A stretch of DNA of 64,000 nt, taken from assembly GCA_965153455.1 (NCBI GenBank), contig OZ234498.1:11098001-11162000 (forward strand), read 5' to 3'. This DNA comes from Sphagnum compactum. Taxonomy: Eukaryota; Bryophyta; Sphagnopsida; Sphagnales. The notes under the pieces are model-generated. The model searched no databases. It was not told where the DNA came from and was given only the letters and a program-made list of their open reading frames with translations. Below are positions 1 to 12,100 of this stretch, piece after piece. Made by a program: the position numbers and the translations under genes. Each line of letters begins with the position of its first letter. Within the stretch, counting starts at the first letter, position 1.

Positions 1-109
1 AAATGAGCGAACAAAACTGAATCATAAACCCTAAACCCTCAACCCCCTAAACCCTAAAAGACTCATGATATAAAGAAGTTTTGTCAACCTGATGGTGCAA
101 GAAGACAAA

Positions 110-3100
110 CTACAAATACCTTTCAGCCTCAGACTTCATCACAACATTGCTTGTGGATTTGTTGACGAGATTCACATCTGCAAAACACAAACAGAAGCAG
201 TGCAGAAGTTTGATGAGTGAGCGAGTGAGCATTTCTTCACACCCAGCAGAAAGCAAACAAATATACTACTTGCAAAAGAAACAAAGATGAATAAAATTGA
301 TACACACAAATCCTAAACCCTAAACCCCAATGGAACCCCACAAATTTTGATTAGTGAGTGAGTGACCATTTCTTCTTCATACCCAACAGAAGAAATTGCA
401 TTTATTACTTGCAAAAGGAATAACAAAATTGATACACCTGTAAACCTGAATGGAACCCCACATTCTTTTGTAAGCATCCCTTGCTTGACATAAGATTACT
501 ATGAATGTAAACTCACCAGTGTGTGCAGATTGCAAAGCATCTTTCATTGAAGAGGAGCGTACGGCTAAGGTAGGAGTTCCTATTCTTTGTCTAGGTGAAG
601 GCAGTGGCACAGCATCTACAGGTCCCACCAATGGCGAGGCTGGTGGTGATGGCATGAGAGGAGCAGATAGAGCAGCTGCTCTCTTGTTGACAGGTCCTTT
701 GGCAGAATGGGGAGAACGGGGAGAATGGGTCGCACCAGGAGCTTGTGCACCAACAAATAGTCCTCTTCCAGTTGAAGATGGTCGATGCGTTGGTGAAGAA
801 GAAGATGAAGAAGAAGGAGAAGAAGCTCCCGATGTTCTGTTGGTAACAACCACACTCGGGGACAACAACACTGGAGGAGGAGACTCATGGTTTGTTCCTG
901 GTGGCTTGGCAAGAGAAGACACTGTTTTGGGAGGAGGAGGTGGTACACGGAGAGCAGGGTGGTCAAGAGACTTGACTGAAGGCAATGGGGAACTTGATGG
1001 CACCAAACTAGGGGAAGGTGATGGAGGAGCAGACTCATGGTTTGTTGTTCCTTGCAGTGGCAGCTGCTTTGCAAGAGAAGAAGATGACAGTGTTTTGGTA
1101 GGAGGTGGTGGTGGTACATGGAGAGGGTGGTCAGGGAGAGATGTGATTGAAGGCAATGAGGAAGAGGATGACACAGAACTAGGGGATGATGGAGGAGGAG
1201 GAGACTCGTGGTTTCTTCCTGGCAGCTTCTTGGCAAGAGAAGAAGATACTGTTCCAGCAGGAGATGGCATTCTGACTCGGAGGTCCAGAGAGCTGATGGA
1301 AGGCAATAATGGGGAAGAAGAGGACACCAAACTAGGGGATGATGCAGGATGAGGAGGGGATTCATGGTTTGTTGTTCCTGCTGGCAGCTTCTCGGCAAGA
1401 GAGGAAGATACTGTTCCAGTGAGAGATGGCATAATAGCAACAAGGTCCTGAGAGCTCTTTGAAGGCAATAATGGGGAAGAAGAGGGTACCCAACTAGTGG
1501 ATGATGATGATGATGGAGGACAAGACTCATGGTTTGTTCCTGCTGCTGGCTTGGCAAGTGAGGCTACTGCTTTCATGAGAGACGATGGCATAGGGAGAGG
1601 ATCCCAAGAAGAGCTGACTGAAGCTGATGATGCAGAAGAGGACACCAAACTCTGGGTTTTTGGTGAAGGAGACTCATGGTTTGTTCCTGCTGCAGGCTTG
1701 GCAAGTGAGGCTACTGCTTTCGTGGGAGACGATGGTGTAGGGAGAGGATCCAGAGAAGAGCTGACCGAATCTGATGATGCAGAAGAGGACACCAAACTAG
1801 GGGTTGTTGGTGAAGGAGACTCATGGTTTGTTCCTGCTGCTGGCTTGGCAAGTGAGGCTACTGCTTTTGTCGGAGACAATGGCATAGGGAGAGGATCCAG
1901 AGAAGAGCTGACTGAAGCTGATGATGCAGAAGAGGACACCAAACTCCGGGTTTTTGGTGAAGGAGACTCATGGTCGCTTGTGCTGGCTGGCTTGGCAAGT
2001 GCAGAAGAAGAAGAAGATACTGTTTGGGTGGGCAGTTTTGAAGAGAGAGGCTCAGGAGACCTGACTGAAGACAATGGGGAAGAGGACTGGCTTAGCAATT
2101 TATGGCTAGGAGGAGGAGAGAGAGGTGGTGATAGAGAGGACTGTATTGGAGGAGGGCCTTTGGCAACAAGGTCAAGATCCATGTCACAATCTGGAATGAC
2201 AGGGGAGGAATTTGGTGGAATTTCTTGGTTTAAGGATGATGATGAACCAGTGTGTGATGGGACAGTGGGTATTATATTTACATCCAGTCGCTTGGAGGAT
2301 TGTTCTGCAACATTCAACTGTGAATGATGTCCACCTGGACTGAGTTGTTGTACAGCACTTGGTGTGCTTTGTTTCTCATTGACCATGTTTTGCAACCGTT
2401 GCTGTGGTGGTGGCGGTGAGTCATCCTCCAGATCTCTCACATTCTTTGTATCTGAGGCTTGTTGCAGGATGGGGGGCTGAGGAGGCATTGTCTGTGTTCC
2501 TTGGATATCTCCTTCTGAGCTTTTGTTCATGGCAGGTGGTGCAACCAGACATTTGGCTGTCATCACTATCTGAGCTGGGTTTCTACGATTCTCCAGATGC
2601 GGTGTAGGTGGTGATGGGTCACCATCTCCAGGAATGTGTTCAGCAGAAAGTTGTGTTCTGGACGAAACAATGATGGGAACTACCATTGTTTCATTTGCAG
2701 GCCCCATTGACCCAAGAAAGGAACCATCCAAGGAGAGCTGATTGCTGTCAGCTTCTGGTTTCTCTTTGAGTGCATAAGCATCGTAACCTTCAACATCACT
2801 TCTTCGTCTTCCTTCGGGAGTGTTGAGGACCCACCATTTGCAAGGGTATCGATGACGCAACAAGTGTTTGATTGTCTCAGAATCGACAACATCATCATGG
2901 ATGTTGTCAATGGGAATACGCCATTTCCCATAGTTGTTCTTGTTCCCATGTTTTGGTGCAAGTTTCTCTAACAGCTTGCTCACCTCTCGTCCTCTGCGCT
3001 TGTGGGCACACATCATTGCTAGGCACTCAAGTGCACGACAAACTACCACACCATTTTCGTCACTGTCAAATGCAACACCTGCTATTCTGGAGATGACCCC

Positions 3101-6100
3101 TAACTTGAGAGCAATCTCTACGGTTGCACTACTGAGTCGGGTAAGCCGGAGTAGCAACATGAGGGTGCACATCCGGGGGTCAGTCCCGGCACAACCTGCT
3201 GCCGATGATGGGACATTCAAATCCAGGAAGGATACTAAAGTTGAAACCAACTCATCAGAGATTATACAATCAACAATGTCAGGATGGTTGGCTATGGAGT
3301 GGATCAACAGCAAGGCTGGCTGTGCAAGTGCACAACACTCACTGCCATGATTGTTCCCACTGATGAAATCTGAGACAGGTAAGAAAATGTCAATATTTGA
3401 CTGGCCAGACAGTAGGTAGGGCCTTGCTTTGAAGAGCAATAGTAGAGTGAGCAAAAGTCGCCTGCGATCGTCGAAACCAAACACTTGTGTGTATGCCCCG
3501 ATCACCACTGCCTTTCGAATCTCACAAAGAAAACGTGTCTCAAGAATGGTACTGCCAAAATCATACCCCGGGTCTCGTAGAAAGTGATCAACAAAGAAAC
3601 CACCCAAGTACAGCTCTCGCGCATAGTCATCTCCTCCTTTGCTGTCCCTGCTGTATGTCATCACTTTGCTCTCACTGTACAAAATGGTGACAAGTATCCA
3701 ACGCAGAAACACAGGTTGCGCTTGTACCAAAGACCATGCTGGAAGACTTGAAAAGTCCTCCTGTTGCTTTACTATATTCTCTAGCAGTTTGAAAGCCTCC
3801 TTGGTAAGCGTTTCAGTTACACAGAGCCGCGTGCCATCATCCCACACAAGCCGAGGAGATTGATAATTCCCATCGTACCTCTTGCAAGCTTTTGTTGCAT
3901 CACGTGCCAAGGTGCATAACAGATCGACAGGAAGTAGAAGAAGCAGCGTACGGATGACCATGGGTGATTCTTCTTCTGCATGAGTCTTCTTGTCTGCAGC
4001 AGCATTGTGTACAGGATCGAGAAGAGTACCCATCAGCTCGTACATGTCTGTGGCCTCCCCTATTCCCTCATCATAATTGCTGTGGTGATTGGTGGAGCCA
4101 TTTGCCAACCTCTTATTTCGTGCCACATCCTGAACAAGTTTTGTGCGATGACTAAACCCACTGCCTGTTAATAAGAGCTGCCCGAGAATTTTGGCAGCTC
4201 CTACTCGTCCAACTGTTGCTGACTCAAAAAGTCGTGAATTACTACTACTACCATTTACTGTCATTGCTGTAGCCACCCCAGTTCTTAGATCTGGAAGAGT
4301 GACCTTGCAAAAGATGGCCAATAGTGGCAGTAACAGCCCAGTTGTAGCAAAAATATTCGTGGCTCCGATTGTTGCAGGGATCCGCTCACTGAGCGTGTGC
4401 AACATGTCAATGATGGCTACAAGCAGATCATTGTCCTGTCCTTGTTGTGGTCTTCTTGCCACACATTCCCAAAGCTGGACTGCCATTATACCCATAAGAT
4501 TGGATTGTAGCACACCTTCTCGTCCAAAATCATCGTCCTTGATCAGTATTTTTGCCATGGTTGCAATCTCAATCTGTACTTGCGGCATGCTTTTGCCTGC
4601 CAGAGCAACTCTAGACAGCAGCAGGGGGTGGACACACTGGATCAATTCAGGCCTGCCACACTTGGCCCCATATCTTAGGCACTCCCGCAGTGCAACCAGA
4701 ACTGCCAAGAACTCACTGACCTTGTTATTGGCTGCCACAATGACTTCTTCCTTCTCAGTGGTCTTGTCATCCGCAGTTGCAACTCCCTTGCGGGCAAGCA
4801 GACTGATGACATGAAGATTGGTCTCTAGATAGTCCAGCATGGCATCCAGAAATGCATGGCCAGTTGGTAGACCAAAAGCCTCCCACTTCTCAGAGGTGAA
4901 ACCATTCACAAACAAACCACCCAAGATGAGCTCGTCCTGGAGACAATGATACCGAAAGCCCTGCAGCCATTTCAGTTCATAATCCTGCATCAGATCACTC
5001 CCTGAAGAAGGAGAAGAAGAAGCCAGAGCTCCTGGATGGTGCTCCTGCATACGCTCAATGATGCGCCTGTGAAGCTCTGCGCGCATATCAGAAGTCCAAA
5101 ATGCTGATGGCTGTCGGATGTCTGAACTAGCCATGGTCGTAAACTTGTCTGGCCCTGAGTCAGTCTGCTCAAGACAAGCGAGGAGTGGTGCAGGGATCAA
5201 GTATGTCATCACGGTGCACTCTGAATGCACAGTCACACTTGGGTTATGTCCCACTGCTCGTTTCAGTGTACGGATGAGGGATCCCAATGTGTCTGCTGCT
5301 GAATAGAGCAGAGCAGATCTATTAGTAGTGCCTTGGGGGACCTTTGATGCAATGTCGTTGGCATGTGGGGTTGCCAGTAACAATAAAGGCAGATGTAGAG
5401 CCTGCAACATGTCCCAACCTTTTAAGGTAATGGATATATGGTGATGATCGAGAGCAGCAGAATGCAAACAACCACCTCCTTGATAACATATCTATGAGAT
5501 TGCAGTGGGAATCTCTACAGCTACTACTACCCACAGACTTCTTCATCAACTCCTGGCAATGGGTGGTAGTGACATTGGGGTGTATGTATATATGTATGTA
5601 CTACATACCTGCTTGATCACATGTGTACAGTACTCTGGATCTTCAGCAAAGTGCTTGAAACAACTCAACACTGCAAATGAAGCTGGACTCAGACCCTGCC
5701 TCAGAGGTGTGGCCAATGCATCATCATCACTGGCCGCAATACAGCTGAGCACCCACCAAAATCCTTCCTGCCATCTGGTATCATCCCATAGAAGACGCCT
5801 ACCGACTCTGGGGGACCACCACCATAACAACCAAAAAGCAATCAGCCTCAATGAGAATGAGAGCAGGCTAACAAACACTCCTCCACCTGAAAGAAGGAAA
5901 GAAAAGAGAGTCCAACCTCGATGAAGAGGCAATTTCCATCACAAACAGCGACCCGGCAACAGCTGATTTGAGGTTTGTGTTAGTGCTTGCTGCTGGGAAG
6001 CTCTCAGTTGCTCTCGACTTTGTCCCGAGTAGTGACAACACACTGAGACCAAAATTGACAGAGGCCCTTGGTACACCACCACCACCACCACCATCATCAT

Positions 6101-9100
6101 CCCTGCAGCAAAAGAAGAAGAATGAGGGGTGTTCCTGAATATGGATGGCAACAACGATACAGTCAAAGCAGCAGCTGATTTGGATCAATTCCCACATCAC
6201 TGTTTGCAATAAAACTGAAAGACAACTGATCAGACAAATTCCTAGTCAAGTCTGCAGTGCAGGGCACATTCTCTTCTTACCTTCTGCTTGCATCACAGTA
6301 TCTCCATAACATGCGAACAGTGTGGTGCAAGATATCTATTGCCACCAGGGGCAATTCGTCCTTTCGGGTGAGGCACATTTGAAGAGATGGGGTGGCCAAT
6401 GTAATGAGTATGGATTCTATGTCACTGGGTAGCACAAGATCCGGGAAACGATCAACCAGATGTGCCTGCACAAAGGCACCAACAATTTTCAACAGATAGC
6501 TAGCTGCCTTCTTAGCTCATATGGTAGGGTTTAGGGTTTAGGGTTTAGCACTTTTCCATGTGATGTACATATCATATGGTAGGTCATGATACAGCATAGA
6601 CAGGCCAGCTACTTGATACATGTGTATGTCACAGGGTAGAAACGAATGCAAGTTCAAAGGTTGGAAAAATGATTCACAAACTATTGATATAAAAGAACCA
6701 ATGCACAGCAGGTGCGGGAGGGGGGGACTAAGTAAAAGTCTGGACAATAGATGATGCCCAACCTGGGCTTGAAGCAGAAGGTGAATGTGAGGTAACTCCT
6801 TACGCAGTAAGGAGTTTCCAGTCAGAGAGTTGTTGTGAAGAACTGTTGCCAATCTCCGAAGGTCCTGCAATTCAAATGTTGCTTTCTTTTCAAAAAGGAA
6901 TGCACAAGGAATTTCCACTACTCTCATGCCCCACCCATATCCCATGAAGAGGAGGGCTCCCTCCATACATGAACTTCAACAGAAAAGATAGATCCAAGTT
7001 TCGTCAGTTCCCTAAACCCCTAAAAACCACATTGTAAATGAAAGAACTCTGTGGTACAGAGGAGAAAAGAAGGGTTTATACTTACCAGCATGAGGCTGTT
7101 CAAGAACCTGACTGGATCATTGATTGGATAGTTTGGAAAACGATCGATGTCAAGCAAGTTCTGTAAATAGAAAGGTGCAGAGAACACAGACTCTGCATGC
7201 AAATTCCGGCCCAAGTTTTTACACAATTGTCAAAAGACCCAAATTCAATGCGAATGTGGTATATTGAGAAAAGTCACTGCCACTATGTGGGCATCAACCC
7301 TGATGTAAAACCCTCAACACACCGATCACCCAGAAACCTTCCAATCGGAAAATGTAGCTGAAAGTGATGTAGCTGAGCCCTAAACCCTAAACCCTGAACC
7401 CTACCTGCCAGCTCTGGGTAGGTCAATGGAGTCCTTGGAACGTGAATGTATAAGGCCAGAGGATCGGTAGCACGGAACTTGACATATGACTCCAGCTCAG
7501 TTGTGAGATGATCAAGCAATCGCTTCCTCATCTCTGTGTTCCAGATCACTTCTGGGCCATTTTGCTCCGAATCCAAAAGTGCCATGAAAGTATCTGGCCC
7601 CTGGACATTGAACCAAGAAAGAAAACCCAGAAACCCAGAAGTTCATCATTGGGCTCTGAAACTGATAAATTGTGGATCCTGATCAGATTACTACTGGAAG
7701 ACACACATAAACTTTAAAAGTATGGAAATGCAACAAAAGGGAGAATGTAAACTCAGATTTTGTTGGACATACAACTACTGTACATGAGGTGGTGACACAT
7801 CCACTGATGAACAGAAACAACCAAGAAAAGATTTCAACAATAAATTTAACACAGTTGGGAAGGGTAGAGTACCCACCTCTGACATGAGATTCAATATCAC
7901 TCCCTCTGGTAAGTAGGGGTAAAGAGAACTGTCACACCCTGAAGTGCCATGTTCACTCTGACCACTTCTGTCATCAGTAGCTGGAGTTATTGACTGCTAC
8001 AAACGGCATTGGGGTCAGATCTTCTGGTGGGTTTCTCATGAATGTTTCTGGAAAGCAAAAGCCTCCCAAAGGCACTACTGTCGCCAATAGACAAAAATTA
8101 GACAAAAAGCAAGTTGTAGAAGAAATACCTGAAGAAGATGGGTCTGTGACAGGAACTTGGTAATCCTGGACTTGTCCTCGTCAACAATATCACTGGCAAG
8201 GAGTTTCCAGAGAAGAATCTCAAAAGCTCCAAGTTTGTACAGGTGTGACATTGCCGTCTTGTTCGCCTTTGTTAAGGTTATTATGATTTCCAGTATCCTG
8301 TGAAAACAGGATGACAACTCAGCAGTGCTCAGCAACACCAGTAGACAAACAGACAGACAGCCCCCCAAAAAAAAACTGCTGTCCAAACAACAGCAGATGG
8401 TGCAGATGATGGTACTACACCTGGTGAAGATAGGTGTCTTTGCACGAAGGAGAGCTTGCACTAAGTGGCAGAAGATTTCCTCCCTTGAAAAGTGGCAGCA
8501 TGCAGCAGATGGTGGAAAGTTCTCCCCATTGTTACTGTCGTTTCCTGATATCCTGGAGAAATCAAGATAAATCAGAAGTAAGCTCTTCGTCACCCCAGGA
8601 ACCCATTTGAGCTCCCTTTCATTTCTGTAAAAGCAGTCTCTAACTGCCATACCAAGCACATTGTAGCTGCCCCTTTTGCCCAAAGAAAATTTGACTGTAC
8701 AAGCAGTCAGACAGACAGACGGATGGACAGATGGGCAGATGGACGGGCAGATGGATGGACAGACAGACAGATAGACAGACATACAGACATCTTTTGGGCA
8801 ATGATCAGAAAAGCACCAATGACTTCTATCTCCGGTTAAGTGAGGACTAGTCACAAGGAGTACCTCAAAAGAGCTTCCAAGAAGTCGAGAGCTATTCCCA
8901 ACTGGATCTTTACATGAACATTTTCATCTTGCCATTTGATTGCATCTCGGGCATCCAAGCTGCCATCCAGCTCAGATGCTCTCATGAGCAATTCATGAGG
9001 TCTGCCAGAAGGAATCCTCACAAGCCTCACATCCCCATTCGATCCCACAACCGTCACTGTTTCAACAGCACCAGCCTGCTGTGTCCACAACAGGCTATCA

Positions 9101-12100
9101 TCGGCTGTCCATGCATCGCACTCAAATTCATGCTTGTTTGCACAACACTGCCAACAAGGACACAACTATCAGAACTGAACTACCACAAGCATGTACCACT
9201 CCTAGACAGTGCTCTGAAGACAATCAAGCTCTAATGATCAAAAGGTTTTTACCTTTGCCAGAGACAAAACAACCAAGGGTACCAATACAGAGGCACCCCC
9301 ACCACGAAGAAAACGCAGTACATTGTCATGTCCTCCCTTTTCCACAGTTGCAAGCAAGAACACCACTAGCTTGAAAACAAATACCTCATGTACACTCTCC
9401 AGCACTTCTCGTAGCATCCCCACAGCTGTCTGCAAACACAGGAGTAGTAGCATTACTAGAGCAGCAGTCTCTACTATCTAATGCATCATGCATCACTCTT
9501 CCCAACAATTGCTCAGCAGGTAGAAAAGATGGGATCTTTGCAGAAGTTGCCCCATAAAGATTGGAAGTTATCCACCATAAACATTGAAGGGAAAAAAAAA
9601 GAAAAGAATATGACGAGAAGCTGCATGCAGAAAAAATTCACCTCAATAACATTCAACGTTTCCATGCAAAATGTGACTTCATCTGCATGTCGCTCATAGA
9701 TCCATGTCAAGACATGACTTGCGAGGCGTAGATCGATTTCTGGCAAGTTGTTGTGGCCAAAAAGTGGGGTGAAACCCAACACCATAGCTTGAAACACAGA
9801 CTGAAAAATTGACAATGGTTCACACAGCTGTAATAGGACACAACAACCCACCAAAACTGAAACGTCACTATGAAAATCAAATTAGTCTTGACCAACACTC
9901 CTGAAGTTTCCTTAGTACAACAACAAAAACAACACTCCATCCTCAACCCTAAACCCTAAACCCGTCAAAGAGACAGTGATCCATACAGCATTTTATCAAT
10001 CAGACCCACTTCCTCCTGTATTCACTTTTTTATTAGTGCATTCTCTGTGATTATTTTTGCTTTGAGTTACTGGTGAATTGATGACCTTCCAGAAGGAATG
10101 GTCATGGCTATTGGGTGGCGGAGAGTGGTCCACCAGAAGTTCAAGATGGACATCACCGACAACAGAGCCTGCACATATATGACAACACAACGCATATCAC
10201 AAAAAAAGGATCCACTAACTTTTGTAAATGAAGCTCAAATGTCTATTCATTTCTCTAACCAGGAAAAAACAACCACATTAGGTGGTGACGTAAACAAAGC
10301 TTTATTTGGAAGGATCACAACACCAAATGCTTAAATCTACTCCATGTGGGTGTTTTGTTTGCTGATGAGGAGAATGCAAAAGTTGAGAAAGGCCACCAAC
10401 CTTCACCCTCACTTGCACTTGAGTAAACAAGCTTGACATCCGCACTATTATAAACAAGCTCTGGATTGGCAGCTGTAGCTTCATAAAAACCTTCTACCTC
10501 ATCCTGCAGAAACTGCTCGACCACCCACCCATCCAAGACTTTTGCTGTAAAACATGTGAAAATGACAGTACAAGCAAATTGGAGTTCACAGTTTACAAGC
10601 CCTCTTCCTGACCTATTCAAGAAAAGACGGGTTAAATATATCTAACACAGAAGAAGACTCTTGAAGTAAGCAGATGTGAATTTACCTTTTTCAGCTCCTT
10701 GCGTTTGAGATCATTCCACACTAAAACTGGTGTCTCAAGAGTCTGACCCCGTAAAACTTCCAGGGTCTCCATCCATGCATGAAGCTTGCTGAGTACTGAT
10801 TTCTCCTGCAGATAAAAGTTCAATTACCCATGAGGCTCAGGAGTGCGAGGAGGAACACCCTCCTCAGCCACTGGCAAAACTCATTCCCCATCATGGCTAA
10901 AACCTTTTTGGAGTGGAGCTCAAGGGAGTAGTAGTACACATTTGTGAGAGCCACAATGCCAGCCTAAACCCTAAACCATAAATCAACTCCATATTCGATT
11001 GCAAGTCAATGACATTCTTTGTCAGCAGTTGAAGTTGCAGTCAGATGGTTAAAAGACTTTGATTTGTGGCCATGGAGAGTTTTGAGGAAAGTAAAAATGT
11101 ACTCCATTATCAGCTGAACTACAGAAGAGACTGCCAGATATTGGGATGTATACATACCTTGCTGGAGAGCTCAACCACCTTGCTGCAATATAACTGCATT
11201 ACACCCTGTGGGTGGCGGCAGCAGAGTACAACATTGTAAATGTCAGCATCTCATGAGTAGTGGGTACATAAAACAAAAAATTGGGCTCACTCCTGGTTGA
11301 TGAGAAAAGGGGACTTATTGTAAAGGTCTGGAGATTAGATACTTCATGAAAACGTTGTGATATAATAAAAGAACAACCTGGGTCAACAACCGTCAAGGAT
11401 CATCATGACCCAACAACAACAACAACAAACCTTGGGAAGGAGTCCCTCGAGAAGCTTCTGTGTTTCCAGATTGCCTTCCATCATGAGGTAGATCAAGTTT
11501 CCACTCAATGTGTGAATGTGGGTCCACTTGGAGAAGATTGACATCTTTAGTTGTAGTAATACCACACAACGGCCTAGACATAATTTCTGCAACAAAAACC
11601 AAAAATGAAACAAATAAAAACACTGCACCACTTTCTTTTTCAATTAAAAACTCAACAAGGCAATAAACCCTAAACCCTAAACCCTAAACCCTGTCTGCAC
11701 AATCTCAAACACAAACCAAAGTCAATAACAACAACAAGATGGACTCTATACTCTTTCACTTGAAACATCATCAGTTTGTTCAATTTTTATGAATTTCCCC
11801 CCATGATCTGCTTGCTTGGTTAAAAGTTAACCCATGTGCTGACTTACTTGCAAATGAGCAGAGACAAGTGGTGATGTCCTCATGAAGAGTGCCTTCAACA
11901 GCTCTGAAGTGCTGTAAAGAGGTCAAATTGGGGATCAATAATTGTTTTCACTGACGATGCAAATCACGATATCTCCAAATAAAATGTGCCCGTAAATGCA
12001 AAACACAGTGCAACTGAATGTGCTGTCGTCATGCTAGCGTGTATTATTGTATTGCATGAGGGTCATTGGATTAACATGTATGCAGAAGGTACCTACCTTT

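Noticed and set aside
27-58. Possible chromosome end because of CCCTAAA repeats
   Set aside because: Only a few degenerate units, and the same motif recurs throughout the window.
616-1557. Minus-strand frame rich in His/Leu within the same exon
   Set aside because: An out-of-frame shadow of the same repeats; the frame continuous with conserved RME-8 sequence is the other one.
501-2327. Two plus-strand open frames of about 280 codons opposite the Ser/Pro tail
   Set aside because: They are antisense to the RME-8-like exon. They are open because the repeat period is a multiple of three, and they encode only Gly/Glu/Asp-rich repeats.
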